From Terebella lapidaria (taxonomy: Eukaryota; Annelida; Polychaeta; Terebellida; Terebellidae): DNA of 64,000 nucleotides. The stretch is taken from the NCBI GenBank assembly GCA_949152475.1, contig OX424570.1:22130694-22194693 (forward strand), written 5' to 3'. The translations under genes were made by a program, and so were the position numbers. Shown here one piece after another: positions 43,290 through 55,639 of this stretch. Each line of letters opens with the position of its first letter. The first letter of the stretch is position 1. Under the pieces are notes generated by a model. It saw nothing but the letters and a program-made list of their open reading frames with translations, was not told where the DNA came from and searched no databases.

Positions 43290-44260
43290 AACCCCGCCAT
43301 GAGAATTACAACATTTCCATGTTACCCTTGTTTTCTACCCTCAGTGTGTGGGTGGAAAATATCGTACTATTTTTATTTATGGTATGCGAAGTGCACTTCG
43401 GCACTTTTATTGATTTAGATATGGATCAATGGATTTCAGTGTTTATTTTTGTATAAATGATGGTTACTTCCTGGCGGATAACAGCGTCATTCACTAGTAC
43501 ATGCGATAGAGGATCATATCTTTACTCACCCTTCCAGTGTGAACCAAAACAACACAGCTGTCATGAAATAATTGTTTTGTTGGGTTCATACCATTACATT
43601 GTATATCACCGTTATTTTAACTGATTACACCCCGCCATGAGAAATACAACATTTCCATGTTAGCCTTGTTTTCTACCCTCAGTGTGTGGGGTGGAAAATA
43701 TAGAACTATTTCTATTTATGGTATGCGAAGTGCACTTCGGCAATTTTATCTTCTTCCAGTGTGAACCAAAACAAAATAGCTGTCACGAATTAATTGTTTT
43801 GTCGGGTTCACACCATTACATTGTATATCACCGCTATTTTAACTGATTACACTCAGTGGGTTAATTATCAACCGATAATATCATTGTTCCATTTTAGTGA
43901 CAGTTTGTATACCAATTCTACTTGTCATTTGTATACAAACTAGCATATGAACACTCGAGGTCTATATTGGGAAAGCTTCTCCCACTTTTGCCAATGGGAA
44001 GATTGATGAATCGTATTGTCTCTAGCAAATGTGATTTACAGGTTATCGGTGGAAGCCCAGTTATATCCAAGCCAATTCTAACAGATCCCCGTGTCCCAAG
44101 ATAGCTAAAAGTCTTGTTTGTGACGCCTTAGATATTGACCCTAGACTGATTGGTTTTATTGTGCCTGTGGCCAAACTGAATCGGCTTATTTGTTATGGGA
44201 AATAAGGGGAACTCCCCAAGGTGCATTGTGGGATATACAACCATGGCAAATTATCCTGGT
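43290..44260 (+). repeat. rep3 dispersed repeat, copy 3, with internal tandem duplication
   Basis: 43293-43627 is repeated at 43629-43850: CCCGCCATGAGAA-TACAAC, TTCTACCCTCAGTGTGTGG, GTATGCGAAGTGCACTTCGG, CCAGTGTGAACCAAAACAA and CATTACATTGTATATCACCG. The second copy lacks about 115 bp in its middle. The right part (43930-44260) matches 34740-35060 and 26000-26200. Short ORFs here are repeat-derived. Confidence 0.82.
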
Positions 44261-45289
44261 TGGTGTGAGTCTTGCTTGGTATTGATCAAGGGTGGATATA
44301 TCATCAACTGTTTACATCGAGGGCTGGTATTCTCCCCCACCACTGTTTCACAACAAGTTGCTTTCGGATATCATATTATAATGTGTCCAATAAAGTATGG
44401 TAAGAGGGGGGTTTTCGATATGTTGCAGTCAATATGAATTCGTCGTGTATAAAATATCAAATGATAGAAAGTCCATTATTTTTTTACAATTTCACCAGTA
44501 AATCTTTGACACAAATTATTCAATGTCATGATTAAACAAATATTTCCTGCATTTAAGGCAAACAACAATAAATATAATTAACCAACTCTTACAATTTTTT
44601 TAATTATTGATGAATATATATTAACAACAATGTTAGTGACGTCAATGAGGACATAAAATATATGGAAAACACATCGATTCCGGTCTAATTGTAACTTATT
44701 TCTGGTTGAAAGCGTGAACAAGAATTATGTGCATTTACTTCGAGGATCATCAAGATTCAGAGCGCGGTGGTGCACTATTGGTGCAGATAAATACCATTTA
44801 TATCGCATGATTGTGTCCATGGAAGGACCCTTAGATTATGTCTAGATGTTTTTTGTTATCAAAACAAGTTAGTCTTGATCAATTTAATTGAATGCACATT
44901 TTTTTTATCATTACGAATTATCGTTGAGCAATGACCTAAATTCAAACTGGCATCATTTACCATCATCCAGTTTCTATGTTTCTGTTTTTTTCGATCATAT
45001 CTAATTATTCAGGTGCTATGGGTGTTTTACAGTACATTACATGATACTGCAGTAGGAAATGAATATTTATTGGTTCCAGTGCGTGGTAATACATTTTGTC
45101 CAATCTGGAAATTAGTGTAGCTTTGATGCTAATCACATGGAATATGCAGGGGAGCAGTGTCATTGTGGAATCAATGACTATATATTATTATATATAAGTA
45201 TTAATCACTGTCGTAAGTTCAATGCACCCACATTGATCAGTAACTACATTTGTATATGTACGTATACTCTTAGTTAATTGTTTCCCTTT
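44261..45289. other. Intergenic, nothing recognised
   Basis: AT-rich, short ORFs only, no repeat matches found. Confidence 0.55.
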
Positions 45290-45490
45290 ATACACTCTAG
45301 TCTGATACGAATTGGCGAGTTCCCACCATTAAAAATGGAACGCTTGCGTTTAGTTGAGATTGATTACCCTTACTGTATCGGCAAAATTTGATTTATAAAT
45401 GCTCTGTGATTCAGTGACTCGTTCAGGCCAAGTTTGCAGGACTTCTTTTGTTCGCTTTGAATGTTTGTTGCTTCAAACATTGATTCGACT
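45290..45490 (+). repeat. Weak dispersed repeat shared with 63.7 kb
   Basis: GTTTAGTTGAGATTGATTAC then CCTTACTGTATCGGCAAAA resembles GTTCAGTTAAGATTGATGAC then TCTTACTGTCTCAACTGGA at 63710, with a longer but weak match on either side. Low confidence. Confidence 0.35.
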
Positions 45491-47666
45491 CATTGTTAGT
45501 TTATGTACGTGGGAGAGTGAATTGGATCAAAGTAACGCATGCTGAGGATTGCAGATGTCTTGTTCGTCAGCTCATGCACAACATGCCTCGGTGTTATTGT
45601 TGTTACTTGTTGGTATTATTGATTAGATATTATTATGATTGCTGGTATTATGATAAGATAATAAATGGCATCTTCATTTCATCTAAACAGTACACCATAC
45701 GTGCCATGGAATCATTGTTTTCGAAGGTGAATCGCTCCCAACGGCTATGAAGCATATTTCCTTGAATTTATATTGGTGTTTTACTGATTGGCTGGTCTGT
45801 TTCCTGTCTACTCGGATTTTACACTGTTACAACTCATTTTCACCCTTTTCTGCTCACATAACCTTGATGCCAAACGTTATCATGTTATGAAGGCAATTTT
45901 CTACCAAATGAATACGATGGCAATCTAACCCAATGTTGAATTTGAATCCAAAACTCATCCCAACAATCGGAGCAAATGTCGGTATTTGGTCGTATTTACA
46001 GACACCAGAAATGAATATATATTGTTTTATGCCAAGTTATACATGTGAAGTTTAGATCTATATCATCTGAGCATAGTATTATTTGCAATACATCCAGGAT
46101 CACTCCATTTATTTTGAGATGATTTAGATGAATATATATACATATCCAAGAGAATGTAATATGTATTATTCTGAGCATTGTTGCACAAAATGAACCTCGA
46201 TATGTCAATGATGGCGTCCTTAGAAATAAATAAATGATCTGCCTCTTGATTCACGCTACTCTTTATGCAAAAAATACCCCCAGTAAGGCAGTCTCTGTTA
46301 TTCAAGCACAGTCTTGCAATAAGCTGCAAAACTCAGGCCTACATAGCAGTTTCAAATGATAACCTAATATCTTCATGCCCACAAAACATTTTACTGCTAT
46401 TCTGTATTTGTTCCCATGTGATTGATTACCATCACTGTCTCGCTCAGATGTGATTCACAGGCCCTCTCAAGATGAATGGCACCGTTATTGCCAAGTTGAT
46501 TAGGATTTCCAAAGCCTTTGAGGTTTGGTTTTTCACATCTCCGTTGCCTCTCGTATTTGCCAACTTGTCCCTAGTAACATTACACTGGTCTCAAATTAAA
46601 TTTGCATATTTTGTTGGGACCACCGGTATTTTTTCTTGTTTGCAGTCAAGCGTCTAGTTTCGTATTTTATTTTAATTCGGAAAATTCTCTTTGAAAACTG
46701 TGTTAGTGGTAAATACAGGATTTCTCAAATCTGAATGAGTATAAATGAATATCATAGTACATTGTATGCTAGTATGTGATGAAATTTGTTCACCTCATAC
46801 ACTTTTCAGATTCCCAAAGTGTATGATGTTAAATATTTAAGAGCCGAACTCATGTGATTGCTTAAATTGTTCTGTTTGGTTGAGAAATTGAGTATTCGTT
46901 AGCTGGGTTTGATGGGTGTGATTAGACTAAAATCACGCTGAGTAAATTTGCCCAATTCCTCAAGCACCTTGGATTCGCCTGCTACACATGCTTTTGATGT
47001 TCTTGTAAAATGAAGGTTTTCAAATTTTGAAATCGTGTAAAACACTCAGACATATCGGTAGTTTGATTCCCAGCATAATCGTTGGGAGTATTGATCGAAC
47101 TTTCGATGTTCATAGTTTCATACCATGCTATTCGTTTCAACACTTAGTACCAGATTGTTATGGGATACCAACGCCAAGTGTAAATGCATCGATAATGTTG
47201 TCAGCTTGCATGTAGCCATAAAGCATCCTTATTTACTGCTTCTCTCGCATTGACCATGAATAATTACGTTTTAATGCATACCTTGGCAGCCATTCATACC
47301 AATTGTTTTGGACGACTTCGGGTACCACAAATACAATTATATTCATTGCTCGTACCGTTCAAGAGCCAATGGTATAGCCCGACTATTGGGGGGGGGGGGG
47401 GGGGGGTATTCAGGATGTGGGTTGAATTGTGAATGCCTTGATTGTCGTCTAAAAGAGCTATGCTTTCAGATATTTATGATTTCTTCGTTTTTTTCCTTCG
47501 ATTATCTATGATAAACTATAATTGTTTTTTATTCCATTATCTATGATTGCTTACGAACACCGATATTCACTGGAGATTTGCAATATTGCAGTGATTTATT
47601 GTTGATTTAGTCTAAAGAGTGCACATTATGTTGCACATAAGTTGTTGTCAGTTGGTGAAATTTCAA
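45491..47666. other. Intergenic, nothing recognised apart from poly-G
   Basis: Only short ORFs without domains. A 19-base G run (47388-47406) stands out; its length is likely uncertain in any assembly. Confidence 0.55.
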
Positions 47667-50525
47667 ATACCATCAACTCAGTAGCCTTCGGACTTGTGAT
47701 TAGGTACTTATGTACTTGTCATATATCTGTTCCATTTGGGTTGTTTCGGATTTCTAAATTGTTTTCATAGGTTGTTGGGCAGTTGTATACTAATTCCATC
47801 GGGTTACAGTAGAAACAACTACAGCTAACACACTGTCTGCCCCTGATGACGCCAGTGTGTCTTTGGATAAACTATTCGGTCGGGCTTTGTTTCTATTGCA
47901 AAATATTGTATTTTTAGTTTGTTATTGACATCATTAAAATCTCACTGTATTGGTGGTAATGGATTGATACTTACATTTATACCACTGAGTCGGTGTCACT
48001 GCTGGCGGACGTTAAATCTGTCCCCGAGGATACCATCAACTCAGTAGCCTTCGGACTTGTGATTAGGTACTTATGTACTTGTCATATATCTGTTCCATTT
48101 GGGTTGTTTCGGATTTCTAAATTGTTTTCATAGGTTGTTGGGCAGTTGTATACTAATTCCATCGGGTGTACAGTAGAAACAACTACAGCTAACACACTGT
48201 CTGCCCCTGATGACGCCAGTGTGTCTTTGGATAAACTATTCGGTCGGGCTTTGTTTCTATTGCAAAATATTGTATTTTTAGTTTGTTATTGGCATCATTA
48301 AAATCTCACTGTATTGGTGGTAATGGATTGATACTTACATTTATACCACTGAGTCGGTGTCACTGCTGGCGGACGTTAAATCTGTCCCCGAGGATACCAT
48401 CAACTCAGTAGCCTTCGGACTTGTGATTAGGTACTTATGTACTTGTCATATATCTGTTCCATTTGGGTTGTTTCGGATTTCTAAATTGTTTTCATAGGTT
48501 GTTGGGCAGTTGTATACTAATTCCATCGGGTGTACAGTAGAAACAACTACAGCTAACACACTGTCTGCCCCTGATGACGCCAGTGTGTCTTTGGATAAAC
48601 TATTCGGTCGGGCTTTGTTTCTATTGCAAAATATTGTATTTTTAGTTTGTTATTGGCATCATTAAAATCTCACTGTATTGGTGGTAATGGATTGATACTT
48701 ACATTTATACCACTGAGTCGGTGTCACTGCTGGCGGACGTTAAATCTGTCCCCGAGGATACCATCAACTCAGTAGCCTTCGGACTTGTGATTAGGTACTT
48801 ATGTACTTGTCATATATCTGTTCCATTTGGGTTGTTTCGGATTTCTAAATTGTTTTCATAGGTTGTTGGGCAGTTGTATACTAATTCCATCGGGTGTACA
48901 GTAGAAACAACTACAGCTAACACACTGTCTGCCCCTGATGACGCCAGTGTGTCTTTGGATAAACTATTCGGTCGGGCTTTGTTTCTATTGCAAAATATTG
49001 TATTTTTAGTTTGTTATTGGCATCATTAAAATCTCACTGTATTGGTGGTAATGGATTGATACTTACATTTATACCACTGAGTCGGTGTCACTGCTGGCGG
49101 ACGTTAAATCTGTCCCCGAGGATACCATCAACTCAGTAGCCTTCGGACTTGTGATTAGGTACTTATGTACTTGTCATATATCTGTTCCATTTGGGTTGTT
49201 TCGGATTTCTAAATTGTTTTCATAGGTTGTTGGGCAGTTGTATACTAATTCCATCGGGTGTACAGTAGAAACAACTACAGCTAACACACTGTCTGCCCCT
49301 GATGACGCCAGTGTGTCTTTGGATAAACTATTCGGTCGGGCTTTGTTTCTATTGCAAAATATTGTATTTTTAGTTTGTTATTGGCATCATTAAAATCTCA
49401 CTGTATTGGTGGTAATGGATTGATACTTACATTTATACCACTGAGTCGGTGTCACTGCTGGCGGACGTTAAATCTGTCCCCGAGGATACCATCAACTCAG
49501 TAGCCTTCGGACTTGTGATTAGGTACTTATGTACTTGTCATATATCTGTTCCATTTGGGTTGTTTCGGATTTCTAAATTGTTTTCATAGGTTGTTGGGCA
49601 GTTGTATACTAATTCCATCGGGTGTACAGTAGAAACAACTACAGCTAACACACTGTCTGCCCCTGATGACGCCAGTGTGTCTTTGGATAAACTATTCGGT
49701 CGGGCTTTGTTTCTATTGCAAAATATTGTATTTTTAGTTTGTTATTGGCATCATTAAAATCTCACTGTATTGGTGGTAATGGATTGATACTTACATTTAT
49801 ACCACTGAGTCGGTGTCACTGCTGGCGGACGTTAAATCTGTCCCCGAGGATACCATCAACTCAGTAGCCTTCGGACTTGTGATTAGGTACTTATGTACTT
49901 GTCATATATCTGTTCCATTTGGGTTGTTTCGGATTTCTAAATTGTTTTCATAGGTTGTTGGGCAGTTGTATACTAATTCCATCGGGTGTACAGTAGAAAC
50001 AACTACAGCTAACACACTGTCTGCCCCTGATGACGCCAGTGTGTCTTTGGATAAACTATTCGGTCGGGCTTTGTTTCTATTGCAAAATATTGTATTTTTA
50101 GTTTGTTATTGGCATCATTAAAATCTCACTGTATTGGTGGTAATGGATTGATACTTACATTTATACCACTGAGTCGGTGTCACTGCTGGCGGACGTTAAA
50201 TCTGTCCCCGAGGATACCATCAACTCAGTAGCCTTCGGACTTGTGATTAGGTACTTATGTACTTGTCATATATCTGTTCCATTTGGGTTGTTTCGGATTT
50301 CTAAATTGTTTTCATAGGTTGTTGGGCAGTTGTATACTAATTCCATCGGGTGTACAGTAGAAACAACTACAGCTAACACACTGTCTGCCCCTGATGACGC
50401 CAGTGTGTCTTTGGATAAACTATTCGGTCGGGCTTTGTTTCTATTGCAAAATATTGTATTTTTAGTTTGTTATTGGCATCATTAAAATCTCACTGTATTG
50501 GTGGTAATGGATTGATACTTACATT
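47667..50525 (+). repeat. 364-bp tandem satellite, about 7.9 copies, seeded by rep1
   Basis: The landmark GTTGTTGGGCAG recurs at 47771, 48134, 48498, 48862, 49226, 49590, 49954 and 50318, a constant 364 bp after the first step (363). Copies 2-8 look identical. Copy 1 differs by one missing base and one substitution, as expected at an array edge. Each unit is the ~210-bp rep1 core plus a ~150-bp spacer (CCACTGAGTCGGTGTCACTG ... ACTCAGTAGCCTTCGGACTT) that I find nowhere else in the window. It contains no long ORF. The last copy ends after TACTTACATT, the natural 3' end of rep1. Confidence 0.97.
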
Positions 50526-51300
50526 CAAAGAAATCACTTGTTCACTTTATTTCTTAGAGAAGTCTTGTACTTTGTATCTCTCGTCTCAAAAAAGAGAGAT
50601 CAAAATAACCGGACAGTGAATTTCTAGTTTATACCACAAGAACATCATGTGTACACTCATTGATATCCATATATACCTTACGCAGTGACTTAAGTGCATC
50701 CTTCATTGTCTGACCTTAAGGGTAACACTGGTCGAGAAAAGGTCACACTGTGTGATAGACCATTCCACATCGGTCGGTCAAACACGCTACATTGTTTGTT
50801 AAGCACAACGTGGTTCAAAATGTCAATGATATTGTTATTCATAGTTTATTTATGGCCGTCATACATGGGGATAGTGGTCTTACTCGGTGGTTGGCTACAT
50901 AGACCTCCGCTCGTGCATCATTACCTATATAGGACCAGCGACTTGGGCATAAGACTGCTTTATTACCACAAGTTACCATTCAATCTCATCGTACAAACAT
51001 GGTGAGTCCTTGGGGGTCAATGCTAAACAGTTTATTGCTACAGTTATGTGCTCGCTGAAATGTCAAGAATTTTCATACCCACCATAAAGGCACGATGATT
51101 TACACAAAGACGTTCATGATTCTAGCTAACCCGCCATATAATGCATATATATATAATTTATACACACACTATAAAGCATATGGCTACACACAGATGATCT
51201 GTATCTGTCATCATCTGTAATGTTCCCGCACAATCCGCACACGTATTTCATGCTCCATCATAAATACCAAAGGCCTTTTGTAATATGTGCTTAGTGAGTT
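50526..51300. other. Intergenic, nothing recognised
   Basis: A 103-codon ORF (50694-51005) has no domain I can name. Confidence 0.5.
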
Positions 51301-51480
51301 CTTCAGGGTTTTTTGTCCTGTTCTCGCAATTAAGTGTGTTTCGCATCTCGATGGCTACACATATTACACATACATCTGTAACATGGTACTCAAATGAAAT
51401 CTTGGTGATCATTAGTATACGGGATTCGAACCGACCTATACTCTGGCTTTGACAGTATCTGCCTCGATTATACTTGCTTT
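51300..51480 (-). repeat. Possible SINE fragment with B-box-like motif
   Basis: On the minus strand GGTCGGTTCGAATCCCG (51424-51440) resembles a tRNA-type B box. I cannot place an A box at the right distance, so it may be a truncated SINE or chance. Confidence 0.3.
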
Positions 51481-52149
51481 CAAAATAAAGAATATGTAAG
51501 TATATACCCAGTAATATTAATAATATCCATTAAACCTTAACTATTATATGAACGAAAACGTGTATGATTATATTATGACATGTGGGCAGTGTTGTGTATA
51601 AGGCCTATGTCAGCTATTATGTCATATGGAATCAAGGATGTCCTGCGAGAAAACTTTTACTTATTTGCAAATAATTTGGAACTAATTAGGAATATTGTAT
51701 GTTCAGCTGTAAAATGAATGTATTTTCGACTAAAATATTGCAAGTGAAAGTGTGTAATGAACAAATTTTAATTAGGACTATAAAATAAATATGTTGTGCT
51801 GATACTTTTCTTAACATAATTGCAATACATGTATTACATTATGGGTCAGAATGTAATGGCGGAATTCAAACACAGCTCTTCACAGATGGAAAAAAAAGAG
51901 TCATATATATGTTCGAAATTATCAGCTACTGTCGAACTTGTCAAACCAAATAATGGACAGTCACGAGACATGCTCACAGATGCCAAGTACATGACTTTCA
52001 GCCCATCTCAGACCTCCAGGAAGACGAACATCACGATGAACTTTCTACCATAGAACATGCTTTGTTAACTTTACACATAAAATTAAACATGACCAACGGC
52101 AAGCTCATACATCAATAGAACTTATTCAATAGTCCTTCAGCGATTTGCT

Positions 52150-52335
52150 GAGCATCTAGACCATCTCAGAAGCACAAGTGAAGTTTTGGCGGCTTTTGAC
52201 TGGATGTCATCCGTCGATATGGTGGAGGCTACGTTGGCATTGCATGGTTCGAGCTTCGAGTAAGGGACACTGGCATCTCCACTTGGCTGCTATCTGGAAC
52301 ATAGTGCATGATTCCATTGTCTCGAGCAGGTATCT
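52150..52335 (+). pseudogene. Relic of a conserved hypothetical family (N-terminal piece)
   Basis: The + frame at 52178-52378 contains VRASSKGHWHLHLAAIWNIV, resembling the conserved (R)AS-EG-W-LHLAAI-x-M pattern in a family of uncharacterised coral and mollusc proteins. The rest of that segment, including the following NYAR motif, is gone. It lies 3.3 kb upstream of, and in the same orientation as, the better relic of the same family at 55.6-56.6 kb, in the order the family has. Confidence 0.45.
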
Positions 52336-52425
52336 ATTTGTAATAAATACCTCCCACAGAGGTATCTATTTCCAATAAATACCTGTCCCAGGTATTGAAT
52401 GAAAATAAATCAATACTGGTGGACA
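52325..52425. repeat. Short palindromic repeats (GGTATCTATTT / AAATAAATACC)
   Basis: Two and a half copies of a ~36-bp unit: AGGTATCTATTTGTAATAAA then TACCTC, AGGTATCTATTTCCAATAAA then TACCTG, and a decayed third. Each is close to its own reverse complement. Confidence 0.75.
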
Positions 52426-52973
52426 CAATAAACACACCGGGATTGTATTTTTTATTGCCAAGCATATACATGTATCAGACTTATATTACTCGAGGTACAT
52501 AAACAGCTAATCGCTATGATGTGTGAGTTTAATCCATGGGTCACAACATTTGTTAATTTTTGGACATTTGGTTCATGAAATCATCCGCCTTCTGCAGAAA
52601 ACGTATATATCCACAATATCCTTGGAATTCCGGAGGTTTTGATAATATCCTGGGATATTCCACATCCGCAAATGTACCGGAATCCTGGAGAAGCCTCCAG
52701 AGATCACGCATAACGTAATTTTCCTGCAAACATGAATGAAATATACAAGCATGAATGTTTCCTCTTCAAATCTAGTTTATAGCTATTCAGCATATGTATT
52801 ATGGGAACAATTTGAACAGAAATTTCACTCCGCCATATATATTAAATGCACAAATAGCACACACAAAAACTGTTACTTACCAGTCGTACGTCATGGAAGT
52901 CATGGATCAAACTTTATAATCGCCGTAGTGATTTTACGAGGAATTCTGTAAATACATGTGTACAAATCGTTTT

Positions 52974-54535
52974 TAGGTTACCGGACCTATGGTCCGATAA
53001 CCTATTGGCATGGCGTTGCGTCCGTCGTCCGACGTCCGTCGTCGTCCGTCGTCGTCCGTCGTCGTCGTCGTCCACATTTTTATCTTTTTTGTTTACGGGC
53101 GAATTCTTCTGAAATTTTGCACAAAAATACTTAAAAATAATTCAAGAAGGAGGTATTTTTTAGTTTTTTGATTTTCGCATTTTTTTCAAAATGGCGGCCG
53201 TTTTCGACGAAAAATGCCTGATTTTGGACTTTGGTGGCCATTTTCTCAAAATCTGTTCAGTAACTTTTTTTCTTTTTGATACATAACACTCCTGATATGT
53301 ACTCCTATGATGTCTATAAATTTCGTTGCGCTTGAATCGCTCGAAGTGGACCATTTTGGCCCAAACTCGGCCCAAATGGGACTTTCCCATGTTAAATTCT
53401 CCTATGCTTTATAATGGGACACATTATGCCTAATTTCTCACTTAATATTGAGATTAGAGACTAGGAATCAATTGTGGACATATAGGAAATGATATATGCT
53501 GAATATTCTCGTGACCTTGAATTTGACCTCTGACCTCAATTTCAAGGTCAGAGCACAAAATGTCTGATATCTCGCTTATTATCGACTCTACAGCTTAGGA
53601 ATCAATTGTGGACATATAGGAAACGATATATGCTGAATATTCTGATGACCTTGAATTTGACCTTTGACGGCATTTTCAAGGTCATAGGACAAAATGGCTA
53701 ATATCTCGCTTGTTATCGACTTTACAGCTTAGGATTCAGTTATGAACATATAGGAAATGATATATGCAGATTATTGTCATGACCTTGAATTTGACCTTTG
53801 ACCTCATTTTCAAGGTCACAGGACAAAATGGCTGATATCTCACTTATTATCGACTCTACAGCTTAGGAATCAATTGTGGACATATAGGAAATGATATATG
53901 CTGAATATTCTGATGACCTTGAATTTGACCTTTGACGGCATTTTCAAGGTCATAGGACAAAATGGTTAATATCTCGCTTGTTATCGACTTTACAGCTGAG
54001 GAATCAGTTATGAACATATAGGAAATGATATATGCAGATTATTGTCATGACCTTGAATTTGACCTTTGACCTCATTTTCAAGGTCACAGGACAAAATGGC
54101 TAATATCTCACTTATTATCGATTTTACAGCTTAGGAATCAATAGTGGACATATAGGAAATGATATATGCTGAATATTCTCGGACCTTGAATTTGAGCTCT
54201 GACCTCATTTTCAAGGTTCAAGGACAAACTGGCTCATATCTTGCTCCTCTATTGACTGTATGGCTTGGGAATCAATTGTGGACATGATATAGAAAATGAT
54301 ATACACTGAATATTTTGATGACCTTGAATTTGACCTTTGCCCCTTCATTTTCAAGGTCACAGCACAAAATTGCTAATATCTCGCTGATTATTGAATTTAC
54401 AGCTTAGCAATCAACTGTGGACATGATATATGCTTAATGTTATATATGCTGAATATTTTCTTGACCTTGAATTCAACCAGTGACCTGGCTAACATCTAAA
54501 ATATTAAACATTGTCCGGTAACCTATCTTTGGCCC
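52974..54535 (+). mobile_element. TGACCTTGA-type dispersed element with GGTTACCGGAC ends
   Basis: It begins TAGGTTACCGGACCTATGG then TCCGATAACCTATTGG, followed by a CGTCCGTCGTC microsatellite (about 53020-53072), a ~350-bp body with AAAATGGCGGCCG, and a tandem array. It ends GTCCGGTAACCTATCTTTGG. The two ends are short inverted copies (GGTTACCGGAC / GTCCGGTAACC). A truncated copy sits in the KCNH intron at 3055-3330. It has no ORF and sits between two relics of one protein family, so it probably inserted into that older element. Confidence 0.8.
53446..54500 (+). repeat. 134-bp tandem array with 268-bp higher-order period
   Basis: TGACCTTGAATTTGA occurs at about 53512, 53646, 53780, 53914, 54048 and 54181, always 133-134 apart, then at 54319 and 54462 with wider spacing. 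Units 2 and 4 and units 3 and 5 are nearly identical pairs, so a 268-bp dimer was duplicated. Each unit also carries a TTTCAAGGTCA block and AGGAATCARTTRTGGACATA. Confidence 0.93.
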
Positions 54536-55247
54536 TTGGCCTAATTTTTTTATTTTCTTATAAGGATTGAAAGAACGCAGGATAAAGATATTTGTTCGGG
54601 CATAAATTATGATTCAATTCTTTGTACACGGGTACAACTGTCGATAATGCAGAAGGAGAAAATGCTAATTTTGTTTCGAATTCAAAGAAAAAAGTGATAT
54701 ACTCACCGGTTTAAAAATCTGGTATATTGTTCATGTACTGCATCTGGTTAGACAACAATTTTGAGTCATTCCCAGGAAAAAAATTTTGCAACTGTATCCA
54801 ACAAACAAGCACGTCAGAACACGCGTTTATATCCGCATGCATCGTATCCATGTGTTGCATTTTTCATCACGAAAAGTTGATGTCACGTAGCTTGCTGTTT
54901 CAAAGTTAGCGCGTTTGATTTTATAGGGTTCCATTTGAGCAATACTCACAAACGCGTTACTAGGGGGAGAAAAAGCTCAAAGGCACAGTGCGAGTCCACC
55001 AGAAACACACTCAATTGGAACCATGCATACTGTAGCCATAACAACAGAATGCGGGCTAGGGCTGAAGGTACAAATCTGTGAGCTGAGTCATGTGGTGAAG
55101 CAGTTTCTGTAGCGAGTAATAGATCCAAAGCTTTCCTGACGGAAACACTTGATTGGGCAAGGACTGTGCGTTGCATTTGCAGTTTTGTTCTTTTGATATA
55201 TAGTGAATTACGTAAAGTGTATGTGGGGGTGGCTTGTACCAGAAATG

Positions 55248-55275
55248 TGTGTGTGTGTGTGTGTGGGGGGGGGGG
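55248..55275. repeat. (GT)n-(G)n microsatellite
   Basis: GT repeats run directly into a G run of about ten bases. The Pro/His-rich minus-strand ORFs here are artefacts of this repeat. Confidence 0.9.
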
Positions 55276-55290
55276 TGCATGCACTATGTG

Positions 55291-55385
55291 GATAATGCCT
55301 ACGGCTTCGTATTCCTCACGAATAGAAACCTCGGCCTTCGGCCTCGGTCTCTATTCGTGAGAAATACTCAGCATAGGGCATTATC
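55291..55385. repeat. 95-bp near-perfect palindrome
   Basis: It starts GATAATGCCTACGGCTTCG and ends with the inverted form. The core is CTCACGAATAGAAACC / TCGGCCTTCGGCCTCGG / TCTCTATTCGTGAG. Arms of about 45 bp pair with few mismatches around the centre CCTTCGG, so single strands would fold into a long hairpin. It may be a tiny foldback element. Confidence 0.9.
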
Positions 55386-55639
55386 CTATACATCAACCTG
55401 CACATGACAAGTACAAGTAACTGTCAGTGTAATAATTTCAGATGACAAAGTTGGCTGATACACATTCAGCAATATACAGGCACATGGTAGAGGGTGGTTT
55501 TTATTTCTTATTTGGAACCTGAAACACATTTGGCAAAGTATCTGTGAGTCAGACCATTGAGGGGACCGTCAACAAAGACACACAAATCCCAAGCAGAACA
55601 AAGACGTTTTGTTTCTTGGCTGTGACATAATATATTGGT

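Noticed and set aside
47388-47406. Poly-G run as a G-quadruplex regulatory site
   Set aside because: A single homopolymer run in intergenic DNA without nearby gene; length may be a sequencing artefact.
47667-50525. Regular array as a CRISPR
   Set aside because: The unit is 364 bp, fully repeated without unique spacers, in a eukaryotic genome; it is a satellite.
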